49,660 nucleotides of DNA from Deinococcus fonticola (GCF_004634215.1 NZ_SMMH01000026.1:1-49660), one strand, 5' to 3'; positions 1 through 12,007 are shown, numbered from the stretch's first letter. Notes: generated by a model from the sequence alone, not told the origin. Translations and numbers: made by a program.

Positions 1-77
1 GGGCGAATCCAGGCGCTGAGGATGGGCTGGGCTTCACGGATGGGGATTACACTGAGATCGGGACGAGGCTTAGACAT
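1..77 (-). CDS. Start of an unidentified protein (partial, runs off the left edge)
   Basis: An open frame on the minus strand begins with ATG at 75-77 and is still open at base 1. Its 25 visible residues begin MSKPRPDLSVIPIREAQPI. A purine-rich stretch (GAGAGAGGGA) lies just before the ATG and could serve as ribosome binding site; an in-frame ATG 15 nt further upstream is an alternative start. The piece is too short to name a family. It lies downstream of ppsA in the same direction, separated by about 120 bp. Confidence 0.4.
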   Translation of the reverse strand, partial: MSKPRPDLSVIPIREAQPILSAWIR

Positions 78-180
78 CCGTCCCTCTCTCATTTCTAGCT
101 GCAAAAATCAACCCCTAATCGCCGTAACTGCTTCATTGAAGGCGTCCTAGCCGATGAAAGCGGGGATTTCCGAACGACTG

Positions 181-197
181 AGGCGTAATTTTTTCGT

Positions 198-208
<11 letters not shown>
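181..208 (+). terminator. Hairpin overlapping the ppsA stop codon
   Basis: AGGCGTAA (181-188) pairs with TTACGCCT (198-205), and T residues follow on the plus strand. The right arm includes the ppsA stop codon. The U-run is on the plus-strand side, so it would be a better terminator for transcripts coming from the left than for ppsA itself; its role is uncertain. Confidence 0.35.
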
Positions 209-2555
<2,347 letters not shown>

Positions 2556-2604
2556 GGGTATTCTCCGTTTGGCGAAAGGGTTTCTGCGCCTTGAAGTGAG
2601 GGGA

Positions 2605-2632
2605 TTAGTGTCAGGCTACGCCTCAACACTAA
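2605..2632. repeat. Inverted repeat in the ppsA-ppsR intergenic region
   Basis: TTAGTGT (2605-2611) pairs with ACACTAA (2626-2632), and inner AGGC/GCCT extend the stem across small bulges. It lies midway between the two divergent starts, so it could be an operator or a decayed repeat. No regulator can be named. Confidence 0.45.
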
Positions 2633-2694
2633 CGCAGTCCACAATTCCTGAGCGCCCGTTTTGTCCCTCCGGGCTGGACGTGTCAGTCTGGGGC

Positions 2695-3513
2695 ATGCCC
2701 CGCACCGTGTTCATCGTGTCCGACCACACCGGACTCACCGCCGAGAACATCGCCCGCGCCCTGCTCACCCACTTTCCGGGCCAGCGCCTGGAGTACCTGC
2801 GCCGCCCCTTCACCAAGGACGCGCAGGCCGCCCTTGACGTGGTGAACGAGGTGAAAGGCCACGCCGAGGCGGGCAGCCGCCCGCTGATTTTCACCACCGT
2901 GACCCGCCCCGAGGTGCTGGAAATTCTGAACAGCGCCCCCGCGCAGGTGTTTGACCTGCTGACCGAGGACATCGCGCGGCTGGAGCAGGAGTTCGGCGAG
3001 ACGCCCACCCTGAACGTCGGCGGGCACCACGACATGCAGGACACCGAAGCGTACCTGACCCGCATGGAGGCGCTGGATTTTGCCCTCGCCACCGACGATG
3101 GCGTGGGCAGCAAGGGATACGCCCAGTCGGACGTGATCCTGGTCGGCGTGTCCCGCGCCGGCAAAACCCCCACCAGCCTCTTTCTGGCCTTGCAGCACGG
3201 CATTCGCGCCAGCAATTACCCGCTGGCCGAGGACGACTTCGAGCGCGAGCGCTTGCCTATTCCGCTGGAACCCTTCAAGCGCAAGCTGTTCGGTTTGACC
3301 ATCGACCCCCGGAGGCTGCACGCCATTCGCACGCAGCGCAAAGCGGGCAGTCGCTACGCCAGCATCGAGCAATGCGAGTACGAGGTGAAACGCGCCCAGT
3401 TGCTGTTTCAGCGCTACGGCATTCCTGTGAAGGAAACCACCACCGCCAGCGTCGAGGAAATCGCGGCGGGCGTCCTGGCGCTGCTCAGGAAGAATGGCAA
3501 GCTGACGCAGTAG
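2695..3513 (+). CDS. ppsR: PEP synthase regulatory protein (bifunctional kinase/pyrophosphorylase, DUF299)
   Basis: The 272-residue protein begins [20 protein letters not shown], the hallmark N-terminus of the PSRP/RP family. It contains the family's P-loop-like motif [15 protein letters not shown] near residue 150. Family members ADP-dependently phosphorylate, and Pi-dependently dephosphorylate, the Thr beside the catalytic His of PEP synthase or PPDK. The ATG at 2695 was chosen because the conserved sequence starts there; the open frame extends upstream through 2482 but that part overlaps the divergent ppsA promoter region. The target enzyme gene lies 139 bp away in the opposite direction, which strongly supports pyruvate, water dikinase as the substrate. 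Confidence 0.93.
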   Translation: MPRTVFIVSDHTGLTAENIARALLTHFPGQRLEYLRRPFTKDAQAALDVVNEVKGHAEAGSRPLIFTTVTRPEVLEILNSAPAQVFDLLTEDIARLEQEFGETPTLNVGGHHDMQDTEAYLTRMEALDFALATDDGVGSKGYAQSDVILVGVSRAGKTPTSLFLALQHGIRASNYPLAEDDFERERLPIPLEPFKRKLFGLTIDPRRLHAIRTQRKAGSRYASIEQCEYEVKRAQLLFQRYGIPVKETTTASVEEIAAGVLALLRKNGKLTQ

Positions 3514-3590
3514 GGGCGCCGGGCCGTCAGCAGCAGGCTGAACCAAGTTCCGCTTAACCCAGCTGCGGACACCTAACGTTGCGTGCGCCC

Positions 3591-4475
3591 TTAGCCCAAC
3601 AGGGTCAGTTCGCCCAGGCCCGCCAGGAATTCGCGCTCGGGGTAGTCCTCGGCGTCGAAGCCCCGGTCGCCTTCGGCCGGGGTGACACTGAGGCTAGCGA
3701 AATCGTACAGGTCGCGGTCGAGCAGGTGGCTGGGGGTCACGCGCGTCAGGCTTTTGAGGATGTTGTGCAGCCGGCCGGGGTGTTCGCGTTCCCAGGTGTC
3801 CAGCATGCCCCCCACCACCCGGCGTTGCAGGTTCTCCTGACTGCCGCACAGGTTGCAGGGAATGATCGGAAATTCCCGCGCCTGGGCATATTTGATGATG
3901 TCCTTTTCGGCCACGTAGGCCAGCGGCCGGATGACCACGTTGCTGCCGTCGTCGCTCTGGAGCTTGGGCGGCATGGCCTTGAGCCTGGCGCCGAAAAACA
4001 TGTTCATGAACAGCGTTTCCAGAATGTCGTCGCGGTGGTGGCCCAGCGCAATTTTCGTCGCGCCGATCTGGCGGGCGTGGGCGTACAGGATGCCCCGGCG
4101 CAGGCGGCTACACAGCGAGCAGGTGGTTTTGCCTTCCGGAATCTTCTGCTTCACGACGCTGTAGGTGTCCTGCGTCAGGATGTCGAACGGTATCCCCCGC
4201 TGCGTCAGGTACTGCGGCAAAACGTGTTTGGGAAACCCCGGCTGACCCTGGTCGAGGTTCACGGCCACCACCTCAAAGTCGATGGGCGCTTTCTTCTGAA
4301 GGTGCAGCAGCACGTCCAGCAGCGTGTAACTGTCTTTGCCGCCCGACAGGCACACCATCACCCGGTCGCCCGGCTCGATCATGCGGTAATCCCCGATGGC
4401 CTGTCCCACGCCCTTCACGATGGGCTGGAACAGGCGGGCAGTGTCGGCAGAGGAAGCAGAAGCGGTCTGGGTCAT
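3591..4475 (-). CDS. ttcA: tRNA 2-thiocytidine(32) synthetase TtcA
   Basis: The 294-residue PP-loop ATPase carries the pyrophosphatase loop [17 protein letters not shown] near residue 40, [10 protein letters not shown] near 125 and CNLCGSQ near 215. The CxxC pairs bind the Fe-S cluster in TtcA and set it apart from TilS. The family thiolates cytidine 32 of certain tRNAs using ATP. The ATG at 4475 is preferred: it follows GAGG at a reasonable distance and the upstream in-frame extension (to 4628) is low-complexity and unlike the family. It converges on ppsR with a 77-bp gap in which no strong terminator is visible. Confidence 0.93.
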   Translation of the reverse strand: MTQTASASSADTARLFQPIVKGVGQAIGDYRMIEPGDRVMVCLSGGKDSYTLLDVLLHLQKKAPIDFEVVAVNLDQGQPGFPKHVLPQYLTQRGIPFDILTQDTYSVVKQKIPEGKTTCSLCSRLRRGILYAHARQIGATKIALGHHRDDILETLFMNMFFGARLKAMPPKLQSDDGSNVVIRPLAYVAEKDIIKYAQAREFPIIPCNLCGSQENLQRRVVGGMLDTWEREHPGRLHNILKSLTRVTPSHLLDRDLYDFASLSVTPAEGDRGFDAEDYPEREFLAGLGELTLLG

Positions 4476-4642
4476 GGGCAGGGGCCTCGTCAGCGCCCCA
4501 TAGTACAACGGGCAGGGCAACGAGCCTGGGGCATGGGGCAAGGGGAAAACCGAACGGCGGGTGTGTTTCCTCTCAGCCTGTCGGGCTTCGTCGCCATTCG
4601 TACTGCATGTAAGCCGCGGGCCTGGCAAAAATTCACGGCGCC

Positions 4643-4670
4643 CCCTGGTTACGGTATTCCCTGGTTACGG
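4643..4670. repeat. 12-bp direct repeat upstream of the PBP gene
   Basis: CCCTGGTTACGG occurs at 4643-4654 and again at 4659-4670 (16-bp period). ACGGCGCCCC also appears on both sides. The repeats lie about 80 bp before the PBP start and could be a regulator site or slippage product. Confidence 0.55.
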
Positions 4671-4741
4671 CGCCCCTGATTTTTAGCCGTCATTCCTTGG
4701 GTGGACGTGATTTCTAACGGTCGCCCGTTATCTTGGGGGTC

Positions 4742-7225
4742 ATGGCTCGTCGCCCGCAGTCGCCCCGTCCGGCCCGCAAGGCCCCCACCAGACCACCCGT
4801 TCGCCGCCGTGTGGGGTGCGCCGGCTGGCTGGCGCGGTTGCTGGGCACAGGCCTGTTGCTGGTGCTGGCGGGGCTGGGGGCGCTGTGGTTCATGTGGGGG
4901 CGCGACCTGCCCAACGTGTCCGACCTGGACGTGCTGGAGTACAGCGGTCAGACGCGGGTGTATGACCGCACCGGGGCTTTGATCGGCACCCTGACGCCCA
5001 GCCTCAGCAGCGGGCAGAGCGTCAACCGCGACCTGAAGAAACTGAACGAGGTGAGCGGCTGGCTGCAAAAGGCGGTGGTGTCCAGCGAGGACCGGCGCTT
5101 CTACGAGCATCACGGGGTGGATTACATCGGGATTGCGCGCGGACTGCTCAAGGGCCTGCTCCGGAACGACCTGGAGGGCGGCAGCAGCATTACCCAGCAG
5201 GTGGTGAAAAATACCTTGCTGGCCGACCTGCAAAGTGCGCGGACGCCCGAGCGCAAGTTCAAGGAAGCGATTCTGGCCTACCAGCTCGACCGGGATTTCA
5301 ACAAGGACAAGATCCTGAACGCCTACCTGAACATCATCTACTGGGGCGACGCGGGGCGCAGTGACATCGTGGGGGCGGGCATGGCAGCGCGCGCTTACTT
5401 CAAGAAGGACGCCCGGGAATTGAACCTGGCCGAAAGCGTGTATCTGGCGACGATTATTCCCGCGCCCAACCGCCGCTACAAAGATTTCGGGGCGTACCGC
5501 AACGTGATGAAAAGCCTGCTGACCCGCATGGTGGAAGACGGGCGGGCCACCCGGGCGGAAGCCGACGCGGCCTGGAAAACCAAGATTTACCCGGCGGGCT
5601 ACCGAATCAGCTGGAACGAGGACGGCACCTTCAAGTACGCGAACCTGGAGAACCTGGAGCGCCGCCAGCTGAACCTGGATCAGACCGAAAGCCGCGGCCA
5701 GGGCAAGTACCAGTACCAGGCGTACATGCAGGCGGTGGAAAAGGAACTGCTGCCCCGGGTGGGCCGCAAGGAACTGTACGCCGGCGGAAAAATCTTTACC
5801 GGTATGGACATCGCCGCGCAGGTGGCGGCGGAAAAAGCCAGCCTGGACGCCAGCCTGCCACCCGGCGCGACGCTGGGACTGGCGCTGGTGAACCCGGCCA
5901 ACGGCGAGGCGCTGGCGCTGGTGGGGCAGAAACTCACCGGGGATCGCCCGCGCGACTGGAACAATGCCCTGCAGGCGCGGCGGCAGGTGGGCAGCAGCAT
6001 CAAACCGCTGCTGTACACGCTGGCGCTCTCGAAAGGCTGGAAGCAGAGCGACACGGTGCTGGACTCGCCCATTGAGGGCGATTACCAGCCCATGAACTAC
6101 GACCGGCGCTGGACCGGCCGCTACGTGACCATGCGTTACTCCCTGGACCACAGCCTGAACCTGCCGACCGTGCGCATGGGCCAGGAACTGGGCATGCCCA
6201 CCTTCGAGGCCAAACTGCGCGAACTGGGGTTGACGCCGCCGCCGAACGCCGGGCTGAGCCTCAGCATCGGCACCCTGGAGGCCAGCCCCCTGCAGATGGC
6301 CGCCGCCTACGCCCCCTTCGTGAACGGCGGCATCTATTTCGAGCCGCACACCGTCCGCAAATTCGAGGACAGGCACGGCCAGAGCGTGTATACCCACCAG
6401 CCCGTCAGCCGCCGGGTGTGGGACGAGCAGACGGCGTGGCTGGGCCTGGACATGCTGCGCGGCGTGGTGAACGACCTCACGCCGAGCCAGGGCGGCCTGG
6501 CGACGCGGGCCATGATCGACGGCTGGGAAGTGGGCGGCAAGACCGGCACCACCAACGACATCAAGGACCTGTGGTTCGCGGGGGTCACGTCCCTGATCAG
6601 CGGCGCGGTGTGGGTGGGTCAGGAGGACGGCACGCCGCTGCCCTCCTGGGCGTACTCGGGCGACGTGCCCACGCCGGTGTGGCAGCAGGCGGTGGCGGGC
6701 GCCCTGGCGGGCCGCAGCAAAACGAACTTCAAGGAACCCGCCGATATCGCGTACCGGGTGGTTCGGCGCGTCAACATGGCCTTCCGCGCCAAAGAAGCCG
6801 ACACCGATCCCGTCGCCCGTGACGGCACCCGCCAGGCCGAGCAGACGGGGCAGGCGACCGGGCAGGACGCGCCGGACACCCCGGAAGTCGCCCCGGTCGA
6901 ACCGCCGCCCCCCGTGCTGCCGGACAGCTCCTCTACATCAGAGAGCAACCCTGCGCCGGACACGCAAATGCCAGCCACCGAGGTGCCCGCGCAGGACGGG
7001 GCGGCAACGGACATTCCCGCCACGCCACCCACGCCCGAGGAACCGGAAGCCCTCCCCGACACGCGGCCCTCCCCCACCGACCCGGCGCAGAACCCGTCCG
7101 CGCCTCCCAGCGCGCCGGACGCCGGGCCGCCCGAAATTATGCCTGTTCCGTTCGATCAGACCGAAGCGCCCTCGGTTCCGGCCGACCCGAACGCCCTGCC
7201 GGAACTGTCGCCCACCACGCCATGA
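4742..7225 (+). CDS. Class A penicillin-binding protein (bifunctional glycosyltransferase/transpeptidase, PBP1A-like)
   Basis: The 827-residue protein has a basic cytoplasmic tail, one membrane anchor at about 31-52, a GT51 domain and a transpeptidase domain. GT51 motifs are [12 protein letters not shown] (catalytic Glu116), [12 protein letters not shown] and the downstream [12 protein letters not shown]. Transpeptidase motifs are SSIK (Ser418, Lys421), SLN in [11 protein letters not shown], and KTGTT (Lys600). It polymerises lipid II into glycan strands and cross-links peptides outside the membrane. The last ~130 residues are a Pro/Asp/Ala/Glu-rich, probably disordered tail. ATG 4742 is preferred over TTG 4733. 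TATCTT seven bases before the ATG suggests a leaderless or very short leader. It appears monocistronic. Confidence 0.95.
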   Translation: MARRPQSPRPARKAPTRPPVRRRVGCAGWLARLLGTGLLLVLAGLGALWFMWGRDLPNVSDLDVLEYSGQTRVYDRTGALIGTLTPSLSSGQSVNRDLKKLNEVSGWLQKAVVSSEDRRFYEHHGVDYIGIARGLLKGLLRNDLEGGSSITQQVVKNTLLADLQSARTPERKFKEAILAYQLDRDFNKDKILNAYLNIIYWGDAGRSDIVGAGMAARAYFKKDARELNLAESVYLATIIPAPNRRYKDFGAYRNVMKSLLTRMVEDGRATRAEADAAWKTKIYPAGYRISWNEDGTFKYANLENLERRQLNLDQTESRGQGKYQYQAYMQAVEKELLPRVGRKELYAGGKIFTGMDIAAQVAAEKASLDASLPPGATLGLALVNPANGEALALVGQKLTGDRPRDWNNALQARRQVGSSIKPLLYTLALSKGWKQSDTVLDSPIEGDYQPMNYDRRWTGRYVTMRYSLDHSLNLPTVRMGQELGMPTFEAKLRELGLTPPPNAGLSLSIGTLEASPLQMAAAYAPFVNGGIYFEPHTVRKFEDRHGQSVYTHQPVSRRVWDEQTAWLGLDMLRGVVNDLTPSQGGLATRAMIDGWEVGGKTGTTNDIKDLWFAGVTSLISGAVWVGQEDGTPLPSWAYSGDVPTPVWQQAVAGALAGRSKTNFKEPADIAYRVVRRVNMAFRAKEADTDPVARDGTRQAEQTGQATGQDAPDTPEVAPVEPPPPVLPDSSSTSESNPAPDTQMPATEVPAQDGAATDIPATPPTPEEPEALPDTRPSPTDPAQNPSAPPSAPDAGPPEIMPVPFDQTEAPSVPADPNALPELSPTTP

Positions 7226-7258
7226 GCCGGCGGGCAACGGTACAGTAGGCTGTCAGGC

Positions 7259-7608
7259 GTGAGGTGGGTCGAGATCACCATTCACCAGGTGCGCCGGGGC
7301 GACCGATTGCGCCTGAACGGTGGGCTGGATTTCACCGTGCAGTACGAACTCCGATTGAATCGCCCCTTCAGGGCGGTGAAATCCGACCGGAGGGAGTGAG
7401 AGCAAAACGGGTTCTGGGCGTGGAATCCACCATCCGGCATTTTTCCGGATGGTGGATGAAACAGACGGAATCCGTATAGGAGGTCGTGGGCCAGCGTGAG
7501 CACTTCCTGGTGATCATCGACACGCTGGGCGAACGGATGCGCCTCCTGAACACCGACGTTCTGGAGCGTTTTCAGGCGCTGGGAGCGCAGTTCAGGGACA
7601 AGCTTTAA
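7259..7608 (+). pseudogene. Small gene split by a dispersed repeat element
   Basis: Two coding fragments in different frames flank a repeat. The first starts GTG at 7259 and reads MRWVEITIHQVRRGD... to about VQYEL at 7351. The second resumes near 7480 (EVVGQREHFLVIIDTLGERM...) and ends FRDKL at 7608. Each fragment reads like ordinary high-GC coding sequence and together they would make a compact protein of about 75 residues. The intervening ~130 bp is a hairpin repeat, annotated separately. No family is recognised. The interpretation as one interrupted gene is an inference from frame continuity on both sides of the repeat. Confidence 0.55.
7352..7479. repeat. Hairpin-bearing dispersed repeat (family 2, copy 1)
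   Basis: The insert contains a perfect 13-bp inverted repeat, ATCCACCATCCGG (7425-7437) and its complement (7445-7457), around a 7-base loop. Left of it lies GACCGGAGGGAGTGAGAGC followed by AAAACGGG. A closely similar block, ending CAAAACGG and again followed by a large hairpin, occurs at 31252-31360. Related sequence occurs at 27464-27600 and 29188-29240. Boundaries are set from where the flanking coding frames break and are accurate to a few bases. Confidence 0.6.
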
Positions 7609-7622
7609 GCCCGGGCGAGCGG

Positions 7623-8987
7623 TCAGAAAATCTTGCCGGGGTTCAGCAGGTGGTGCGGGTCGAGCAGGGCCTTGATCTCGCGCATCAGGTCAAGGGTGTC
7701 GGCATGCTCCTGGGCCACATATTTTTTCTTGTGCAGGCCCACGCCGTGCTCGCCGGTGCAGGTGCCGCCGGCCTGCAAGGTGGCCTGCATCATCTCGTCG
7801 TAGGTGGCGTGAATGGCCTGCCAGGTCGCGGTGTCGTCGGGGGCGGCCTGAAACAGCACGTGAAAGTTGCCGTCCCCGACGTGACCCACGAAACTGGCGG
7901 TCAGGGCGCGTTCCTGGCAGCGCTGTCGGGTAAAGTCCAGCACGTCCGGGAGCCGGTGCAGCGGCACGCAGGCGTCGGTGCTGAGTTGCGCGTGGCCGGG
8001 GTGCAGGGCGCCCATGGCGGTGTAGGCCTTGTGCCGCGCTTCCCAGATGGCGCCGCGTTCCTCGGGAGTCACGGCGGTGTGAATGTCCTGCGCGCCGGCG
8101 TCCTGGCACAGTTCGCGGCAGACGTTCAGGGAGTCTTCCAGGGCCGTGCGGCTGGCGGCGGCCAGCTCGATCCACAGGGTGGGCCGTTCGGGATACTCGC
8201 GCCCGAGGTACTGGTTCACGGCGTGAATTTCGTGCTCGTCGATGAGTTCCAGGCGTTCGGGTTGCAGGGCAGCGCCCATGATCAGCACGGCGCACTCGGC
8301 GGCCGCCCGCAGGCTGGTGAAGGTGCAGCGCAGGACGACCACCTCGGCGGGCAGGGGCCAGAGTTTCACGGTGAGCTGGGTGATGATGCCCAGGGTGCCT
8401 TCCGCGCCGATAAAGAGGTTTTTCAAGTCGTACCCGGCGCTGGTCTTGCGGGCGCGGCTGCCCACCCGGATGACCCGCCCGTCCGTCAGCGCCACACGCA
8501 TTTCCAGGATGTTGTCGCGGGTGGTGCCGTAGCGCACGGCGCCCGTGCCGCTGGCGTTGGTGGAGGCCATGCCGCCCAGGCTGGCTTCCGCGCCGGGGTC
8601 GACAGCCCAGAACAGGCCATGCCGGCGCGCCTGACGGTTCAGTTCGGGGTAGGTCACGCCGGGCTGTACCGTGGCCTGAAAGCCGCCCGGTTCGATGGCC
8701 AGGACGCGGTTCATGCCGCTCAGGTCAAGGGAAAGGCCGCCCTGCACCGGAATAACCTGTCCTTCCAGGCTGCTGCCCACCGCGAAGGGCACGATAGGAA
8801 AGGCGTACTGCCGCGCAAGTTGCAGGGCATGCAACACGTCCTCCTCGCTGCTGACGAACAGCACCGCGTCGGGCAGGTGGTGGTCGAGGCGGCTTTCGTC
8901 GTGGCCGTGGGCTTCGAGCACAGCGGGAGCGGTCGAGAGCTTCTCGGCGAAGGAGGCCCGGAGGGCCTGGAGGGCTTCTGGCAGCAT
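7623..8987 (-). CDS. FAD-linked 2-hydroxy-acid dehydrogenase (D-lactate dehydrogenase / GlcD family)
   Basis: The 454-residue flavoprotein has a PCMH-type FAD domain (VPFAVGSSLEGQVIPVQGG near residue 63; VDPGAEASLGGMASTNASG near 130; GTLGIITQLTVKLWPLP near 195). The C-terminal FAD-oxidase domain includes GHVGDGNFHVLF and GTCTGEHGVGLHKKKY near the end. The family oxidises D-lactate, glycolate or other 2-hydroxy acids to 2-oxo acids, passing electrons to cytochrome or quinone. TACAAT (8994-8999 on the minus strand) lies exactly six bases before the ATG and no Shine-Dalgarno is present, so the mRNA is probably leaderless. It is divergent from the amino-acid transporter operon, which includes another 2-hydroxy-acid oxidising enzyme; shared metabolism is plausible. 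The exact substrate cannot be read from sequence. Confidence 0.88.
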   Translation of the reverse strand: MLPEALQALRASFAEKLSTAPAVLEAHGHDESRLDHHLPDAVLFVSSEEDVLHALQLARQYAFPIVPFAVGSSLEGQVIPVQGGLSLDLSGMNRVLAIEPGGFQATVQPGVTYPELNRQARRHGLFWAVDPGAEASLGGMASTNASGTGAVRYGTTRDNILEMRVALTDGRVIRVGSRARKTSAGYDLKNLFIGAEGTLGIITQLTVKLWPLPAEVVVLRCTFTSLRAAAECAVLIMGAALQPERLELIDEHEIHAVNQYLGREYPERPTLWIELAAASRTALEDSLNVCRELCQDAGAQDIHTAVTPEERGAIWEARHKAYTAMGALHPGHAQLSTDACVPLHRLPDVLDFTRQRCQERALTASFVGHVGDGNFHVLFQAAPDDTATWQAIHATYDEMMQATLQAGGTCTGEHGVGLHKKKYVAQEHADTLDLMREIKALLDPHHLLNPGKIF

Positions 8988-9097
8988 GCCTGAATTGTAA
9001 TTCGTGGACGCCGGGGATGAACTGTGAATTTTTCGGTACTTTCAGGGTTTCCCAGGCAACAGGGTTGATTTTTATGCAACCAAGTCCTAGGGTTTTT

Positions 9098-9122
9098 GCA
9101 TAGATTTCCACGATATCTATGC
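9098..9122. promoter_or_regulatory. Palindromic operator candidate upstream of the ABC transporter operon
   Basis: GCATAGAT (9098-9105) and ATCTATGC (9115-9122) form a perfect 8-bp inverted repeat with a 9-base spacer, 20 bp upstream of the substrate-binding-protein start. A weaker inverted repeat, GGTTG/CAACC, lies at about 9063-9081. The operon encodes its own XRE-cupin regulator, which is the obvious candidate binder. Confidence 0.6.
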
Positions 9123-9141
9123 CTACCCCGGAGGATCATCC

Positions 9142-9882
9142 ATGAAAAAAACCATCCTGCTCACCACCCTGGCCGCCCTTCTCGTCAGTCAGACAGGCGC
9201 CCAGTCCTGCATGGCCAACGTCAAGAAAAGCGGCCTGACCGTGGGCACCAGCCCCGATTACCCGCCCTACGAGTCCCTGAACGACCGGAACGAGATCGTA
9301 GGCTTCGACATCGACCTGATCAACGCCGTAGCCAAGAAGATGGGCGTGAAGGTCAAGGTGGTCGGGCAGGGCTTCGACGGCCTGATTCCCGCGCTGATCA
9401 GCAAGAAGATCGACGTGATCGCCGCCGGCATGACCGTGACCGCCGAGCGCAAGAAAGCCGTGAACTTCACCCTGCCTTACGACAACTCGGCGAACGTGAT
9501 CATGGCCCGCAAGGAGAACCTGAAGTACGCTTCCGCCGCCAGCCTGGCCGGGAAGAACGTGGGGTCGCAGATCGGCACGGTGCAGGAGCAGATCGTGCAG
9601 GGAATTAAAGGCGCCAGCAGCAAGGCCTTCAACCTGTACACCGACGCCGCCGTGGCTCTCCAGACCCGCCAGATCGACGCGATGGTGGTGGACAAGACCG
9701 TGGCCGACCAGTTCCTGAAGACGTACCCCGACCTGCGCATCACCGGCACCCTGGCCAAGAACGAGAAGGCCATGGCGGTGCGCAAGGACTGCGGCGACGT
9801 GGTCAACCGCATGAACGCCGCCATCATCGAGATGCGCAAGAACGGCGAACTGGCGGCCATCAGCAAGAAGTGGCTCAAGTAA
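9142..9882 (+). CDS. Amino-acid ABC transporter, periplasmic substrate-binding protein
   Basis: The 246-residue protein has a Sec signal peptide (MKKTILLTTLAALLVSQTGA) followed by a family 3 solute-binding domain. The signature VGTSPDYPPYESLNDRNEIVGFD is near residues 34-56 (quoted here only as a location), and the second lobe includes IGTVQEQIVQG. Such proteins deliver polar or other amino acids to a cognate permease. GGAGG lies 10 bases before the ATG. It is the first gene of a unidirectional set: binding protein, permease, XRE-cupin regulator, ATPase, then aminotransferase and hydroxy-acid oxidase. Ligand specificity is not determinable here. Confidence 0.92.
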   Translation: MKKTILLTTLAALLVSQTGAQSCMANVKKSGLTVGTSPDYPPYESLNDRNEIVGFDIDLINAVAKKMGVKVKVVGQGFDGLIPALISKKIDVIAAGMTVTAERKKAVNFTLPYDNSANVIMARKENLKYASAASLAGKNVGSQIGTVQEQIVQGIKGASSKAFNLYTDAAVALQTRQIDAMVVDKTVADQFLKTYPDLRITGTLAKNEKAMAVRKDCGDVVNRMNAAIIEMRKNGELAAISKKWLK

Positions 9883-9895
9883 GTCCTGAACCCGC

Positions 9896-10564
9896 ATGGA
9901 TTTCGGACTGATCGTCGAGAGTCTGCCGGCCCTGCTGAAGGGGGCGGGCCTGACCATCGTCATCTCGCTGATCGCGCTGCTGTTCGGCGTGATTTTCGGG
10001 ACGCTGTTCGCTTTGATTCGCATGTCGCCGATCAAGCCCCTGGCGGCTTTTGGGGTGGCGTACATCGAGATGATTCGCGGCACGCCGCTGCTGGCGCAGA
10101 TTTTCCTGTTCTTCTACGGACTGCCTTACGTGTTTCAGGAGATGTTCAACATTCCCCTGAACTTCAACCCGCTGGTGGCCGGCACCGCCATCCTGGCCGT
10201 CAACTCCAGCGCCTACGTGGCCGAGATCGTGCGCAGCGGGATTCAGAGCACCCCGCGCGGGCAGACCGAGGCGAGCCTCTCGCTGGGGTTCACGCCCACC
10301 GATACGCTGCGCTACATCGTGCTGCCGCAGGCGTTCCGGCGCATCGTGCCGCCGCTGCTGAACGAGGCGACCACGCTACTGAAAAACAGTTCGCTGCTGT
10401 CGACCATCATGATCGTGGAACTGGTGCGCGTGGGCCAGATGATCACGTCCCGCACGTACAAACCCTTCGAGATGTACCTGGCGGTGGGCCTGCTCTACCT
10501 GTGCATGACCATCCCCATGAGCCTTATCGCAGGCCGCATCGAGAAACGCTGGAAGGTCGCCTGA
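9896..10564 (+). CDS. Amino-acid ABC transporter permease (HisM/GlnP family)
   Basis: The 222-residue integral membrane protein has several hydrophobic helices, beginning with LTIVISLIALLFGVIFGTLF. It carries the typical polar amino-acid permease segment YIEMIRGTPLLAQIFLFFYG. The EAA loop is in EIVRSGIQSTPRGQTEASLSL followed by LGFTPTDTLRYIVLPQAFRR, and it couples to the ATPase. The gene follows the binding protein after 13 bp and is one base from the regulator gene. Family members form homodimers or heterodimers in the inner membrane; only one permease gene is present, so a homodimer is likely. Confidence 0.93.
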   Translation: MDFGLIVESLPALLKGAGLTIVISLIALLFGVIFGTLFALIRMSPIKPLAAFGVAYIEMIRGTPLLAQIFLFFYGLPYVFQEMFNIPLNFNPLVAGTAILAVNSSAYVAEIVRSGIQSTPRGQTEASLSLGFTPTDTLRYIVLPQAFRRIVPPLLNEATTLLKNSSLLSTIMIVELVRVGQMITSRTYKPFEMYLAVGLLYLCMTIPMSLIAGRIEKRWKVA

Positions 10565-10565
10565 C

Positions 10566-11192
10566 ATGACGCCGCCGCGGGCAGGAAAAGGCCTTGAGGC
10601 ACTGGATTTCGACGCGAGCGTCAAGCGCGTGAACGGCAGGCCCGCCGAGCCGGACACGCCCCGCATCGGCCCACGCTTGCGGGCGGCGCGGCAGGCCAAG
10701 GGCCTCACACTGGACGCCCTGGTGAAACTCACGGGCCTGGACAAGTCCTTCCTGAGCCGCATGGAACGCGACCTGGCACAGGCGTCGGTGGCGTCGCTGG
10801 TGAAAGTGTGCGCGGCACTGGACATCAAACCGGGGGCGCTGTTCGACCCGCCCACCGCCAGCCTGGTGCGGGCGTCCGACGCGGTGCGGGTCAATTTCGG
10901 CGGCGTGAACGTGGACGAGCGGCTGCTCTCGCAGGGGCTGAACGGCGAGATGATGATCCTGAACTCGGTGATTCACCCCGGCGGGCACGGCGGCGAGGAA
11001 CTGTATACCCTGAATGCGGACGTGACCTTCGTGACCGTGCTGGAGGGCGTGCTGGAATTCATGATCGAGGACGCGCATTACTTCCTTCAGGCCGGGGACA
11101 GCCTGACCATGTCCAGCCGCATTCCGCACAACTGGCGCAACCCCGGCAGCGTGCCCACGCGGGTGCTGTGGGTCACCAGCCCGCACCCCTGA
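10566..11192 (+). CDS. XRE-family transcriptional regulator with C-terminal cupin domain
   Basis: The 208-residue protein has an N-terminal Cro/C1-type helix-turn-helix (IGPRLRAARQAKGLTLDAL then KSFLSRMERD, about residues 33-85). A C-terminal cupin follows (GGHGGEELYTLNADVTFVTV, ending in FLQAGDSLTMSSRIPHNWRN), about residues 130-205. Members bind a small effector in the cupin and repress or activate nearby catabolic or transport genes. The gene sits one base downstream of the permease and 41 bp before the ATPase gene, so the regulator is embedded in the operon it most likely controls. The 8-bp inverted repeat at 9098-9122 is a candidate site. Confidence 0.9.
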   Translation: MTPPRAGKGLEALDFDASVKRVNGRPAEPDTPRIGPRLRAARQAKGLTLDALVKLTGLDKSFLSRMERDLAQASVASLVKVCAALDIKPGALFDPPTASLVRASDAVRVNFGGVNVDERLLSQGLNGEMMILNSVIHPGGHGGEELYTLNADVTFVTVLEGVLEFMIEDAHYFLQAGDSLTMSSRIPHNWRNPGSVPTRVLWVTSPHP

Positions 11193-11233
11193 ACCATACT
11201 TAACAACAGATTCTTTTTCGTACCGAGGCTCAC

Positions 11234-12007
11234 ATGACTCAAGCACAGGCGAAACGGGAACCGGCGCAGGGCGCGGGCCCCATCATTCAGATCAGGAACG
11301 TCAGCAAGTGGTTCGGTTCGCACCAGGTGCTCACGAACATCAACCTGAACGTGCAGGCCGGGCAGAAGGTCGTGGTGCTCGGCCCCAGCGGCAGTGGCAA
11401 AAGCACCCTGATTCGCTGCATCAACCGCCTGGAGGAATTTCAGGAAGGCGAGATCGTCGTGGACGGGCACCGACTGAAGGAGCACGGGCAACTGGAGGTC
11501 GTGCGGCGTGAGGTGGGCATGGTCTTTCAGCAGTTCAACCTGTTTCCGCACATGACGGTGCTGAAAAACGTGATGCTGGCCCCCATGAAATTACGCGGCC
11601 TGAGCGAAAAAGCCGCCGAGCAGCGCGCCATGACGCTGCTGAACCGGGTCGGGATTGCCGAGCAGGCGCACAAGCACGCCTCGGAACTGTCGGGTGGGCA
11701 ACAGCAGCGGGTGGCCATTGCCCGCGCGCTGGCGATGGAACCCAGGATCATGCTGTTCGACGAACCCACTAGCGCCCTCGACCCCGAGATGGTGGGCGAG
11801 GTGCTGGACGTGATGCGTTCGCTGGCCGGGTCGGGCATGACCATGCTGGTGGTCACTCACGAGATGGGCTTTGCCCGCGAGGTCGCCGACCGGGTGATCT
11901 TCATGGATCGTGGGCAATTGCTGGAAGACGCCCCACCCGCCGAGTTCTTCGGGAATCCGCGCCTGGATCGCCTGAAACAGTTCCTGAACCGCGTGTCCAG
12001 GCATTAG
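11234..12007 (+). CDS. Amino-acid ABC transporter ATP-binding protein (GlnQ/HisP family)
   Basis: The 257-residue ATPase has Walker [10 protein letters not shown] near residue 52, Q-loop [17 protein letters not shown], signature [17 protein letters not shown], and Walker [15 protein letters not shown]. The H-loop is in VVTHEMGFA. These are the diagnostic features of polar amino-acid importers. It powers the permease encoded upstream. The TAG stop codon at 12005-12007 is the left TA boundary of a dispersed element (copy A), which separates this gene from the aminotransferase. The first 20 residues are a poorly conserved extension; an internal start is possible but no better ribosome site is seen. 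Confidence 0.94.
   Translation: MTQAQAKREPAQGAGPIIQIRNVSKWFGSHQVLTNINLNVQAGQKVVVLGPSGSGKSTLIRCINRLEEFQEGEIVVDGHRLKEHGQLEVVRREVGMVFQQFNLFPHMTVLKNVMLAPMKLRGLSEKAAEQRAMTLLNRVGIAEQAHKHASELSGGQQQRVAIARALAMEPRIMLFDEPTSALDPEMVGEVLDVMRSLAGSGMTMLVVTHEMGFAREVADRVIFMDRGQLLEDAPPAEFFGNPRLDRLKQFLNRVSRH

Noticed and set aside
4649..6397. Long minus-strand open frame opposite the PBP gene
   Set aside because: The PBP reading frame has all catalytic motifs; the opposite frame is a compositional shadow.
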